From: Nectonema munidae
Taxonomy: Eukaryota; Nematomorpha; Nectonematoida; Nectonematidae
Direction: 5' to 3'
Length of the DNA: 64,000 nucleotides
Assembly: GCA_030549495.1 (NCBI GenBank)
Contig: JAUIRK010000649.1
Span: 248,001-312,000, forward strand
Shown here piece after piece: positions 35,719 to 46,960 of this stretch. The notes below the pieces were generated by a model. It saw nothing but the letters and a program-made list of their open reading frames with translations, was not told where the DNA came from and did not search any database. Numbering within the stretch: the stretch's first letter is position 1; each line of letters starts with the position of its first letter. A program made the position numbers and the translations under genes.

Positions 35719-35879
35719 TTATATATATAAAATTACATGGTAAAGAAAGAAGACGACAATTCTTCAAAATTCCGCTCCATAATGCAGTTCATTTTTAAAG
35801 GACCAGATTTTTACGCTTTTAGGCATAAGTTTTCTAAAATTAATCTTATGCCTTCTTTTTCAATGAAATTTTATATAAC

Positions 35880-36245
35880 TTTGACAGATGATTTTTATTT
35901 CAAGGGGCATTGGTGTTCCTTGAACCTGAAAGGGTTAAGATGGCTCTTTGAAAACTGGACCTCTGCTTATCATTTTTAATTAGTTTTTATATAACTTAAA
36001 AAGGCAAATTTTATTTTATGTACCACTGATGTCCATTTCCCTGAAGGAGTTAAAAGTGCGTCATTTCATTGTCTGCGAGAAGTATTTGTTTTAAGAGTTA
36101 TGGCCTAAAACCGTGTTTATTAATTCAAACAAATTTTAGAAAGAATGTTTCATTAACCCGCATTTTTAAGACTCATCATTATTCATAGGAGGCGAATTTT
36201 ATTTTAAGGAACACTGACGAGCCTTTGTGCCTGAAAGTGTTTGAA
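35880..36245 (+). repeat. cluster of three MITE end fragments
   Basis: Three degenerate copies of the two-box MITE right end follow one another: CATTGGTGTTCC...GAAAGGGTTAA (to 35938), CACTGATGTCC...GAAGGAGTTAA (to 36053), and CACTGACGAGCC...GAAAGTGTTT (to about 36242). Left ends are mostly lost. Confidence 0.45.
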
Positions 36246-36822
36246 ATTTTATCCGAGAAAGGGTAAAGTATTATTTGCATGAGAAGTACCTGTATCCTGT
36301 ACCTGATAAAATAACCACAGCCTAGTTAATTTTAAGCTCAAATAAGCATGTCTCAAATATTGTTGTTGTTAGCCCCTAGGTTACACTATCTCGTTATTAG
36401 TGTAATCTATTAGTTACAATTTTTACTTGAACTGGCAAAGTATATCCATCGCTGAAAAATACTCACAGGAAAAATATAGAATGCAATTTCTCAGCAGTAG
36501 CGATCAGTGCCTGTATTTTCAGCCAATCTACATAAAAGCCAACGTTAGGTATCTGAATCTTATATGTAGGGCGTAGGCTTCTACTTATGGCTTTGTTGTA
36601 TAAATAGATAAATTTTAAATCCGAGCTTCATCCAGATAGTTTTCCCACTTAACAAGTAAGTTAACTACCTCGCATCGCTTGGACCATTAATGAATGGGTT
36701 TAGGTGTTGTATGGATGTGTGGGCAGTTGAAAAGGGGGTGTGTGTTCTGTATGTGCTGATTGCAAAGTGGACAGCGTGGGTTTGTGTGTTTTTGGATCAA
36801 TTTTCTATATTTAATATTCTAT

Positions 36823-37271
36823 CAGGGTTTCTCGACCGGGTTCCACAAGCCAAATATTATAAATTGGGGGTCCACAATGATATATTGGATATATTGGTCC
36901 ATAAAGAAAACTATCTCATAACGGTTTTTATTATAAAAAGTTCGCAATAGACTTGGCATCGTAAAAAGAGATGCTTTACGACTAGCATTAACTTCACTGC
37001 AACAAGATATAGAGAAACTCGTTGAGCAGCATCAACCACAGGGATCTCATTAAATGTCTTTCTTTTTTTTATTATAAAAATTGTTTCATTAGATTTGCTT
37101 TCATTTCAATATGAATTCTAAGTATATACTATTTTCTTTATCATAACCTCAAAAATTTTATTAGTGAAAAATGTTAAAATAAATATTTTTTTGTACAATT
37201 TTTATGAAGGGGTCCACCAAGAAAAAAAGAAATGAAAATTGGACCATGATTAAAAAAGTTGAGAAACACGG
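36823..37271 (+). mobile_element. internally deleted hAT (Charlie-like) element
   Basis: The termini CAGGGTTTCTCGACC at 36823 and, read inward from 37271, CCGTGTTTCTCAAC form an imperfect inverted repeat. TTCTAT occurs on both sides, the likely remainder of an 8-bp target duplication. Between them, 36943-37053 encodes RNRLGIVKRDALRLALTSLQ and then ends EKLVEQHQPQGSH-stop, the C-terminus of a Charlie/ZBED-like hAT transposase. The rest of the gene is deleted. Confidence 0.7.
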
Positions 37272-37289
37272 TTCTATATGAAACGTTGG

Positions 37290-37390
37290 TTCAGGGACAA
37301 TTCGGCCTCGAGACAATTTCGTCTTTCAACAATTTCGCCTCATGGCAATATTAATTAATATTAATATATTTAGAAGCCTAATTGGCCTGT
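37290..37390. repeat. ACAATTCGGCCTC interspersed repeat
   Basis: Contains GGACAATTCGGCCTCGAGAC, CAATTTCGTC, CAATTTCGCCTC and later AATTGGCCTG. Similar words occur near 40136, 43045-43105 and 47845-47920. Class unknown. Confidence 0.35.
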
Positions 37391-37628
37391 TTCCAACATG
37401 TTTTGATCTTTGTTTAGTTATGTACTTTGTCATTTTTATATCAAAATCCTTGTAAAACAGAAATAATAGACTAGATTACAGCATCAAAATTTTTATTAGT
37501 TGGTATTGAGAAAGCCCCAGTTATCTTCGTCAATCAAAAGTTAGCTCTATCAATGGCATGTGTGATTGCTTCATGTCAACAATCAAATATTGATTGTCCT
37601 ATGTATTTGTTTTGACTATGTCACTGAC

Positions 37629-37715
37629 AGTGAGTTCAGGACATTTCATATCGAATAATTGAAAAAAAACTCGGCTCGCTATAAACGAGCAAAACTAGGT
37701 ACGAAATGTCCTAAA
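37629..37715. mobile_element. short palindromic element with AGGACATTTCGTA termini
   Basis: The left end CAGTGAGTTCAGGACATTTC and the right end read inward (CCAGTTTAGGACATTTCGTA) form an inverted repeat about 90 bp across. Related TACGAAATGTCCT words occur near 39735 and TACGAAATGGCCT near 43896. Superfamily unknown. Confidence 0.45.
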
Positions 37716-37904
37716 CTGGCACTTTTGACCAAAAAAACTGGCGTTTTGGTAGTGATGCAGTATTGAAATTAAGTACTTTAATTTCGCGAATAATCATTTG
37801 CGAGATTTTTGGTATTCCTTTAAAACGTAAAAAATGTAGTAGTCTCTTTACTCGTAGAATATTGAAATTACAGTGATTTTTAATTTTATATATAAAATAT
37901 TTTA

Positions 37905-38037
37905 ATAACCCTTTCGTGACCAGAAAAATCCAACGATATTTATTAAAAGCAGAAGTTTCATATACAAAACTATTTGAAATACGAAGGTAAAATTATTTAT
38001 GTATCATATATCGATAGATTGGTCACTAAAGGGTTAA
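37905..38037 (-). mobile_element. piggyBac-type MITE, three-box type, CCCTTTCGTGACC subfamily
   Basis: ATAA (37905-37908) and TTAA (38034-38037) bound a 125-bp element. Ends: CCCTTTCGTGACC and, read inward, CCCTTTAGTGACC. Boxes start near 37930 and 37950; the third is shifted by a small deletion. It matches the copy at 35459 closely, including a GTATCATATAT palindrome. Confidence 0.75.
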
Positions 38038-38099
38038 TATAAAAATTTTGTTTGAAACTTTCTTTGCGCAATTTAATTTATCAAAAATTCTCTACTTTA

Positions 38100-39565
38100 C
38101 AGTATTACCTTGCCGTTAAAAAGTTTGTCGCTGTCTGATACACCCTCCCATATCCGACCCTTGACATGGAATAATGTGTGTGAGATTCACATACAAACAG
38201 TTGTCCATGTCTTAGCTACCCTACCTCTGTTGTTTCTATCAGAGAAATTAAATACCCTACCTATCACCTGTTTCACCTACCCACTCTGTCCTCATTACAT
38301 TGTAGGAATAAAACTATAATCTCTCATTCACACACAAACGTATGTGGTGTGTGTATGCATAAAATAGTGGTACGTCAAAGACCACTTGTTATGAGACTAC
38401 GATGTTGGTGTTCTACAATTTCATCGGCATCACCATCATATGCCGTTTCTTCGTTGTTGAGTGAATAGAGAATGAGTATGCCCGCCACAACCCTTTGTAT
38501 TCAGTCGCTCAACGTATGCAAGTGTGTATACTTACTCCATGTACCGTATATGATAATACCTCCTTAGCCATCCTACCTGTTTGTGTACGCATTATATGTG
38601 GAAGACCATCCGTCATCTCAGATGTAGAAGTGGCATTGTCTACCACCAGCGTCCACCTTCCCTCAGCATTGCACTTGTGACAATAATAGTATACGTCTCT
38701 CTCTCCTCTCTCATTCAGAATAAATGAATAGCACATTCTATATTCCTCTGAAAAACATTCATTATTGTTTTGAATGCTGGAAATTTGTGTCGTCTCTGTG
38801 TGTTTCTTCGTACTTACAACCTGAGTGAAATCGATTTTATCGATGGCTGCTTTCATACATATATTTATACATGTGTGTGTGTATGCTAGAATGAGCGAAA
38901 GGATTGCAGAGATAAGACCATACACTCACTATTCAGTCACATACACCAACAACTCACTGTCACAGCCTAAAATGATTCATCAACTGCCTTCAAAGCAGCA
39001 GCAGCAGCCTATATGTTATAAATGCATTACATGCATATTTACATTCGCGCACAATCCATAATATACATGTGTATCAGCATCATCATCTTCACTTGTGTCG
39101 TGATTTGTAATGAGTTTGGTGATGATGACGAATGTAACGATGAGTAGGGAGTGTGGAATTGACAAAAGTGACAATCATCATGCCTCCTTCCTGAATTTTA
39201 TTTGAGAGATACACTGCACCAACGATTCTAATTTCTCCCACGATCGATGTTGATGACGATTGAAGAAAGCAGCCAGCCACCACCATGCTTTGCCTACGTG
39301 TGCCATGAAACATGGTAGTGCTCTTTGCCAACAACACGCTGTATATGTGCAAGATATGTGCACGCCAATTTTCGTCATCCTCACTTGCACACGCAATCCA
39401 AGCGTAATTTGATTCTCTCGTGTCACGCTTTATCGAATATCGATGATGTCAAAGTTTCTTTTACAAATGATCTTATAGTGAGTGCAGTAGTGGTAGCAAT
39501 ACGCAACACAGAGCAAGCGTATATGTGTAATAAAGCGACACCAACGCATCGGTAGTAATCCTACC
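38100..39565. other. GC-richer single-copy-looking stretch, possible regulatory or UTR DNA
   Basis: Base composition rises relative to both sides and TG/CA-rich words are frequent. Open frames occur on both strands, the longest at 38509-38925 on the minus strand (138 codons). That frame contains a perfect GTAAGT donor-like site near 38811 and a CYSF...YYYCHKCNAEGRW segment, but I recognise no family. The stretch lies 1.3-2.8 kb upstream of the first visible zinc-finger exon, so a promoter or 5' UTR of that gene is possible. Confidence 0.3.
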
Positions 39566-39987
39566 TGCTAAAACTAATTACAACCTTGTAATTTTTGTTT
39601 TGAGTCATTGACCTTTTGATATTATTTCATTTTTCTCACTGTCTTGGTAATTTCCTTGATTTCTGGAACCTTGATTTTAATATAAATTTCTTGAACGTTT
39701 CGTACCTTGTTTTTTTTTTATAAATTTTTCGCTACGAAATGTCCTAGTGTTTCAAATCATTTGAATTTTCGATATTGCAAAAGCTATAACCTTTTTTGAT
39801 ATATTTATAAAATCTGCTCCCAAATAAGTATGGCTGATGAGCATTCTTCAAATTCAAACTTTTCACTCGACCTTTACTTAGATTTACACATCACATGGGA
39901 ATTTCCACTTCGAATTTTTATGTTTAGAATTGTGCTTGAAAATGTAAAAGTCATTTGCTTTGCATTTTAATGGAATATTTTTATATT

Positions 39988-40088
39988 TTAACCCATGAAA
40001 TGAAAATCGTCTACTTTGAATATATAAAATTTCATTGAAAAAGAAAGCAGACGAATCCTCTTCAAAATGTTGGTCCTCAAAGAATTAA
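39988..40088 (+). mobile_element. piggyBac-type MITE, convergent two-box type
   Basis: TTAA at 39988-39991 and 40085-40088 enclose about 93 bp. TCGTCTAC and GCAGACGA face each other. The right end is GGTCCTCAAAGAA; the left end is shortened (CCCATGAAATG). Confidence 0.65.
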
Positions 40089-40295
40089 AAGCTACTTATA
40101 TAAATACAGTCAATCACTGCAACCAGTGACGTTCTTGGATAATTTGGCCTCAAGGCATGGCGGGATTGTCCATTAAGATTTCTAGTAGCTCTAGTTCTAT
40201 TCAATATGATCAGCTTGGGTCCAGGTCCAGCTCTGGCTCTTTCAAAATTATCTTGCTCATTACATGTAATGCCTGCCTTTATATTCTTTGTGGAG

Positions 40296-40393
40296 CACTG
40301 TAACACCACTCTCCCAAGAAAATATGTAACATTGAATTGAAAAAGAAAGCAGATCATCATTAATCCGTAAATTTCTGTTCCTCAAAGGGTTAA
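40296..40393 (+). mobile_element. piggyBac-type MITE fragment, two-box type
   Basis: CACCACTCTCCCAAGAA (left interior), AAAGAAAGCAGATCAT and TTCCTCAAAGGG-TTAA (right end, 40390-40393) identify a decayed copy. The left terminus is lost. Confidence 0.5.
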
Positions 40394-40882
40394 GACATAA
40401 TTTTTAACTTAATTTTTTGAGTTTCCATTATGCACTAGATACAATTTTCTATAATTAAAATTTAGTTAAGCTTTTGTTTAAATTTATACAGTTGAGTACA
40501 TATATTAGAAAACGTTAATGATGCAAATATTAATTTCCTCCAACGTATTCTATGTTCCAAAAAAGACATAAAGTCACGTGATATATGAGATAATAGAAGG
40601 GATGTTAGGCAGGATTGGGAAATGAAGCGCAAAAGGATCAGAGTTTTTTTTAATTTTAAGACTTTTTTTACATAACCTAATTTTTAAGCAGAAACAACAA
40701 CACACTATTTTATTAGGAAAACGCTTTCCTAACCTCAATTGAAAAGAGGCCGTCTAATCGCTAGCATGGGGTCTAGTTAACACCCTGAATATTAATGAAT
40801 GAAGTATTCAAGAAATCGAATTTTTTTATCCTCTTTTTCTCTTATTGACTACTTTTTCAGTAACGCCAATTTTTATTTTTAG

Positions 40883-42766
40883 AAAGCTCAGAAAAAGAAT
40901 CATGTGTGCAAGTACTGCAAAAAACATTTCAAACTGAAAGGTGGACTAAAAGAGCATATTAACTCTGTCCACTTGAAAATTAAGCCAGAAGTTTGTTCGA
41001 TTTGCAATGTCGGCTATGGCCACAAGTCTTCTCTTCGTCACCATATGATTGCTAAGCATCCGCATGCATGGAAGTATCCGTGCAGGTTTTGCTCTGAAAT
41101 TTACAACAACAAATTCAACCTGATCAATCACGAAAACAGTGTCCATTTAGCCAAAAATTCAAAATGTCCAGTCTGTGGCAAAACGCTTGCCAAGAACTAC
41201 ACCCTCGCTAGACACATAGTATCCCTGCACACGTCATTTGCCGCGCAACTCCTAGGAAACAAGTTGATTGAGTTTAAGAAAAGTGGGGAGGATGTTCTGG
41301 ATAAGATCACCCCCGACCTAAAGCAGCAGGAGGAGACGGTGCTGAAAATTTTGAAAGCGTATGCCAAAGCTCAGGACGTTGCTAAAAATTCTCCAATCAA
41401 TCACTTGGCCTCTGCTGACATTTGCAATGACAATGAGAGTATTGAAAATGGCGAGACTGAAAACAACAGCACAGCTACCATTATCATAACCTCATCATCA
41501 CCATCCGTATCTTCTCCACCAGCCGTTGTAGCATCCTCGCCCGTGTATATTGACGAAAAGAGTTCTTTCAAATCACTCTGCCCCCAAAACTTCACACCGA
41601 TGTCTAATATCACGTCACCATCGCGGTCCTTCTTGTCTTCGGCGGCGTGTGTTGACGAAAAGTCTTCTTACAGATCCCTATGTCCTAAAGATTACGCTCC
41701 GAACTTGGTTTTGCCACCGTCTACTAGTGATAGCATCAGTAGTGCCAATTCGATGACGGTCAATGATGCCAGTTGTGGGGGTAAGGCGAATGCTTCAATC
41801 AAAAATAACTCAACTGATGTGCTGATTTCTAGTCCTGCAAAAAACCTACCCATACTCACAGCTAAAAATTACAATGATTTGATTGAAAAGCTTCTAAAGC
41901 AGAACATTCCTTTTATTGCTGCGCCTAAAAAAGCTACCGTCATCGCCACCACTTCAACATCGCCCAGCAAGACCCCATCTACTCCTTCAATCTTGTTGTC
42001 CTCATCACAAGCAGCTTTAAAAGATGTGTCTTCTCTTAAAAATCTTTCATCTTCCCTACCTAATTGCAATAATATCAAAAGAGAGCCCGTTGAGTCATTA
42101 CAAACCTTCACTTCTTCATGTTCCTCTGTTGTTACCAGCTGTGATAATAAATCTGATGTTGATACTTTCATTAATTCTAATGTCATTACTACTAAAGTCA
42201 AACAAGAAGTGGACATGCCAAACTCATTCCATTCAAAGCCGGCTACTATTCACGACGAAACTAATCAAGAGGCCATCTCGCTTTTGCTTAAGAGACAAGC
42301 TTTGGATGGAAAGAATAATGGCGTTAATAAAAAGTGTCTTTTGAGTTACGATTCTTTCGTAAAATCTCCACAATCCCAAATTCACCCTCTTCTCCCTAAG
42401 CAACAAGCTATTAACGGTTATTTGATAAATTGCGAATCCTACACCCCCACCAATAATAACAATTCAGCAGTTGGCTTGGCACCAAGTTTGTCTTTCGCCG
42501 TAAAAGGCAATAACACTTTAAGCACCGAGTCTTCAAAGCCTTCTAACAACAAAGTTCCTAATGATATTGACAGTTTAAAGCTTTTAACTTCACTCGTAGA
42601 CTCAATCGGCACTCAAAAAGCTAAGTCATCTTCAGCTGTCAGTGATAGCAGCGTAAAAGGCGGCGAAAATGACTTCCAAAATTCATCCCCGCTCTTGTCT
42701 TTGTCGTTATTGGGAAGAGCGCCTCCAAACTATCATGCCCCAAATGACGCTTCCTCTTCTATAAAG
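40883..42766 (+). CDS. C2H2 zinc-finger gene, exon A (internal, four fingers)
   Basis: A 628-codon exon entered after a TTTTTAG acceptor (40876-40882) in phase 0 and left at AAG|GTAAGA (42766/42767), also phase 0. It begins KAQKKNHVCKYC. Four fingers all follow C-x2-C-x12-H-x4-H: CKYC...HINSVH, CSIC...HMIAKH, CRFC...HENSVH and CPVC...HIVSLH (first 120 residues). The paired spacing and H-x4-H resemble BTB zinc-finger proteins such as Broad-Complex and tramtrack, but no BTB domain is in the window. The rest is Ser/Thr/Asn-rich and probably disordered, with two sumoylation-type sites (IKRE, VKQE) and a twice-repeated DEKSS(F/Y)(K/R)SLCP motif. Reading through the donor stops at 42829. Probable DNA-binding transcription regulator; 5' exons not found. 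Confidence 0.85.
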
Positions 42767-43595
42767 GTAAGATTTTTGCGTCTAACCCATTTTATACCGA
42801 AAAAAGTGGATGAGAGCAATTTGATATAAAATTACATAGGTGTGAATACTAAAGTCCTACATGGGGCGCGTCAAACCGTGTGGGTGGACTTGCTCATAAA
42901 TTGTGGCCTTGGGTATATATTTGTTTAAAACTTAGTGGGGTCGTCATGCGTTCTATATTAGAACTGAGTGGTCAATTGTAAAATTGCGGGTTAAGAGATA
43001 ATTAACCATATATGAGCTAGTTTTTTCGAACCTCCTTTTTTGCTTCAAGGATAATTCGGCCTCTGATTTAGTATTATTTAGAGGCCAAATTGTGACCTAA
43101 TCCCTTTTTTGACTTTATAGATAAGTCGAACCTTTTCTGTATTGCCCAAGATAACAATGGCATGGCCAGTAATTTTAATAGAGCGGAGGGGCAAATATTT
43201 TTAGCGATGAGACATTATTTTATAACAATAAAATATTTTTCGGAGTTTTTTTTTCTTATTAGGAATAGAGAATTGCAATCAATGCATAACCATTTTCAGC
43301 ATCACAGTCAAAGGTGTTTTTGCCACCATATATAGTCGTATAGTTTAGAAGGCATATAAATGCTATTCCACCAGTGTAACATTTACAAGGATACTACTAT
43401 TAATCAATGGGGGGAAGAAATCCCTGATCTTTCTTAGAGCATGCTATCATATTTTTTGCCATAAAGCAAAATGCTCTGCTATTTTCTAGATGTTGAAATT
43501 TTATCAATCAGGATCTCTTATGAGTATAGACAGCCGCCCAGCTTTGAACTTCTAATATCAATTGGACTATTTAGTGGTAGAATACCGTAAAGTTA

Positions 43596-43855
43596 ATAAC
43601 CCATTTACGGCCAATGTTCCTATTTAGGAACATAAGTAATTTCATCTTCGTCTGCTTTTTTCAATGACTTTGAATATAAATCGTCTGCGTTTTTTTTAGA
43701 TATCGTCTGCTTTGCTTGGCCTTAAATGGGTTAACCCATTTACGGCCAATGTTCCTATTTTGGAAAATAAGTAATTTCATCTTCGTCTGCTTTTTTCAAT
43801 GACTTTGAATATAAATCGTCTGCGTTTTTTTGGATATCGTCTGCTTTGCTTTTGA
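43596..43855 (+). mobile_element. two tandem three-box MITEs sharing one TTAA
   Basis: Copy 1 (43600-43730, 131 bp) has ends CCCATTTACGGCC and, read inward, CCCATTTAAGGCC. TTAA at 43731-43734 joins it directly to copy 2 (43735 to about 43855, right end lost). Boxes end at 43654, 43687, 43709 in copy 1 (33 and 22) and at 43789, 43822, 43843 in copy 2 (33 and 21). The copies are nearly identical, so the arrangement is young. Confidence 0.8.
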
Positions 43856-44183
43856 AAACAAATAAATTTCATACTTTGTTTTTTAACTTTTGGGTACGAA
43901 ATGGCCTGGACTCGATTCGCAAATACCATTAGAAAATACATGATCTCAACTTGAAAATCATTTCTTAAATAGGAGAGCATCTATTTCTAAAGAAGCAAAA
44001 CTTTTGCCTGTCATGAAATATTCTGACAGCCTAGAATTTGTTTATTTTACTAAATTTATTTAACAATCTACTCCCTCCTTCCTATCTTATGTCTATCCAC
44101 CCAATTATAAACTATTTAATAAAAAATAATTAACTATTAAAAAAATCAGATTTAAAGAAGCTAATTTGAAACAATATAGGCTG

Positions 44184-44307
44184 TTAACCCGTTAACGACC
44201 AGAATAATCAGACGATATCTAGTATAAAACAGAAGATTTGTATTAAAAAGCATTAATAAAGGCAGACGATTCACGTTTTTGTAAAGTCGACATATGTCGA
44301 CGGTTAA
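44184..44307 (-). mobile_element. piggyBac-type MITE, three-box type, CCCGTTAACGACC subfamily
   Basis: TTAA at 44184-44187 and 44304-44307. The left end is CCCGTTAACGACC; the right end contains GTCGACATATGTCGACGG, itself palindromic. Boxes start at 44209, 44230 and 44263 (spacings 21 and 33). Confidence 0.75.
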
Positions 44308-45659
44308 GCAAAATTAAAAACATTAAATTCCATATTTAATCACTTCTTTCTGGTGAACAAATAAATCACAAAACCTTATTGACTGGAATATGATATCCCT
44401 CGATTAACGGATTTGAATTTGATACTCGCAGATTCGATAAAGGAAACACACCAAAGATCGAAATCGTAACCAACTTGGATATTTTTCGTACGTAATTTCG
44501 AACCGTATTTTTTATAAAGAAAGCTCTCGTATCGTACCGTAATTTCGCAACGAAACATACCGTATGCTACCACTTTGTCTTTAGCCTGAATTCTTCCAAA
44601 GCTTTTTTATAAGAAAACCTTTGTATTCTTTATTCAATGTCTACAAATTTTGAACTGGTTGAAGTGTTAATTTATCCTTATTTTTGAGTTAGCTGCTGCC
44701 TTTTTTCATTTAAAGATAACTTTCTGTCAAAACATGCAATTTTCACTAGAGACAGAAAAAGCTATCTTTTCAAATGCAAACTCAATTTTAGTTTTCCATC
44801 TTGCTGAACTGACGGATTTTGATTTAAGATTTTCATTCTATGCCTCTCTTGCCCACAATACTCTCATGTTGTGAGCGTATGTGTGTATCATAAGAATATC
44901 CTCCCACAATAAAACTACCATTAGTAAATCGATGTTGTTCAGAGTAAGTCAGCTACTCCGATTGTTAGAACCGTATAAATCAGTAAAATCGTTATTTTTC
45001 TCTAAGAAAAAAGTCACGAGTGAGTATAATCGCATCAAATCATGAGAATCGACCATTTTTGCCAGCCATCATCATCCTCCTTTTGTGGTAATATAATAAT
45101 GGCGCGTACACATTTTCCTGCTCTCATTATTACTGCAGCAGAAGCAGAAGCTTCATCACTGATCTATATGTGGTCGAACTGCATGTTCTTCAAACAGCTC
45201 ATCATCATCAAGTAGACAACGCATTCGTTTATAGTGCTTTGCGCTGTAGTAATAAATATAAGATAGCGCGATCCACACTATCGATTTGTGTTCTAGAAAA
45301 TCAGGCATTTCCAATACAAACGCCAAATCATTTTTGAGGAACACGCTTCATCATCCCTTTTCTTCATTCATAGTATGTGTGCGTGAGATGTGAGTAGTGA
45401 GTGAGTGAATGAGTGAGTGAGTACGACATTATTCTTACCAGTAGTAATAACGTATTTTCTCTACTACTATTTTCTTCCTTTTAGTGCATTATATTTATTG
45501 ATTTTTGTATTGACGAGTTTTTACTTCGTATATTACACCTATATCATCAAATTTATCGATACAACATATATTATTCACAATGTACAAGCACACATGCACC
45601 ATGTACATTTATGAGCTTCTGCTTGTTACACTAGATTCATGTTTTTCAGAAATTTTTAA

Positions 45660-46960
45660 GAATAATAGCAACAGGTATATAAAAAAATACCGAAAGCCCA
45701 CAAGGGCGTTCCCAAAATGAAAAAACTTTTTGTTTGACATTCATTTTTTTCTAGTTGCAAATAATAACAAACAACTGATTTAAACATTCTAAACAAAGCC
45801 CCTCCCCCTTTTTTTTGTGGGGTTTTTTTCCCCTTAAAAAAAAAAAAAACTTTTTTAAAAAAAAAATATTTTCTTTTGGGTTGTTGTGGGGGGGAGGTGG
45901 GGGGGGGGTTTCCTCTTTTTTGGCTGAGCGTTGTCGGCGAAAATGTCATTTGAAGTTTTGTAAATACTGGCATATCTAATGGTTGAAGATGACCCGTTGT
46001 TGTTGGTGGTGGAATGAAGTGCACTTTGATGTTGGTCAATTTGACGCGAATAATGTGTGCTGGAGCGTTGTTCATGATGAACAAAATGTGTCGGCGTTGC
46101 AGTCTCATTTTGTCAAGGTCCCGAAGCCAGGGAGTGAACACGTCGACGTCACATCCAAGCCTTGTTATTGTAGTCATAATCAACATACAATTTGTGATTA
46201 AAGTTCTTGAAACATCTAGGTTTGCTGGCCCGTCCAATAACATATAGTTGTAGTTTTTCACAACTGTCAGCCTTGCAGGTGAGTGTCACTGATATATGGT
46301 CCTTCATCCTCTTTGTACCTTTGGTCTTGTCAGAAGTAGTGAGGGACTTGTCTGGTAGCAGCCGAAAGAATAAACCAGTCTCATCAACATTGACTACATT
46401 TTACCATCAATTACAAGTTTCCGATTTACACCCGCACTTTCACCACAGAGTGTAGACCAGTGGTTCCCAACCTTTTTTAACCCGTTCCCCCCTTTTCAGT
46501 CACTTTTTACCTGTGGACCCCTACAACTAAATAGTTTGAGCCAACAAGATTAATCAATGATTTTTATGCAAAAAATGATTCTAGTCATCTGATTAAATCG
46601 TATGCTTATTCATATGAAATCAGAGAAATCGTAAAGCCTGACATAAAATCTGAATAAAATTTTTTTTCAATTAAAATATAAATTTTTCAAAAATGTTGTA
46701 ACTTATAAAAAGGATATATAAACATTCAAAATATGAAACTTTAAAAAGGGAAGAAAATATTTATTTAAAAAAGCTCTAAATATATATTTATATTGATTTG
46801 GAAAATAGAAGTATATTAAAGGAGATAAGTGAGCAGCAATAGCTTGATGACTAGCTTTTGGGTGTTCTTCATGGTATTTCACAACTTCGTGTTTTTGAGA
46901 TGCAGATATGGCACAACGCTTTCTTTTGCGTGACAATGTCTCCTACTGAAGAATGATATT
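45660..46960 (-). mobile_element. Tigger-type transposon, broken, with a hAT end inserted
   Basis: On the minus strand the N-terminal CENP-B-type helix-turn-helix reads KRKRCAISASQKHEVVKYHE (46930-46870) and continues HPKASHQAIAAHLS. After an interruption comes the catalytic core NVDETGLFFRLLPD (about 46400), VTLTCKADSCEKLQLYVIG, KPRCFKNFN, then WLRDLDKMRLQRRHILFIMNN (cut at 46080-46050) with APAHI, and TTGHLQPLDMPVFTKLQ (about 45970). The second catalytic Asp of the usual DNAPAH is Asn here (NNAPAH). The frame changes near 46150. A region of long homopolymers (45795-45925) sits in the C-terminal part. Confidence 0.75.
46458..46640 (+). mobile_element. hAT terminus inside the Tigger element
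   Basis: CAGTGGTTCCCAACC at 46458 is a classic hAT (Charlie-type) end, followed by a C-rich stretch and GTGGACCCCTACAAC. No opposite end is visible before Tigger sequence resumes near 46800. Confidence 0.55.

Noticed and set aside
38509-38925. 138-codon minus-strand frame with CxxC and a GTAAGT site, possibly a FLYWCH-like exon
   Set aside because: The Cys/His pattern does not match FLYWCH or another domain well enough, and no partner exon is visible. Recorded only as a GC-richer region.
45390-45422. GTGA-repeat run as a regulatory element
   Set aside because: A simple microsatellite explains it; no further support.
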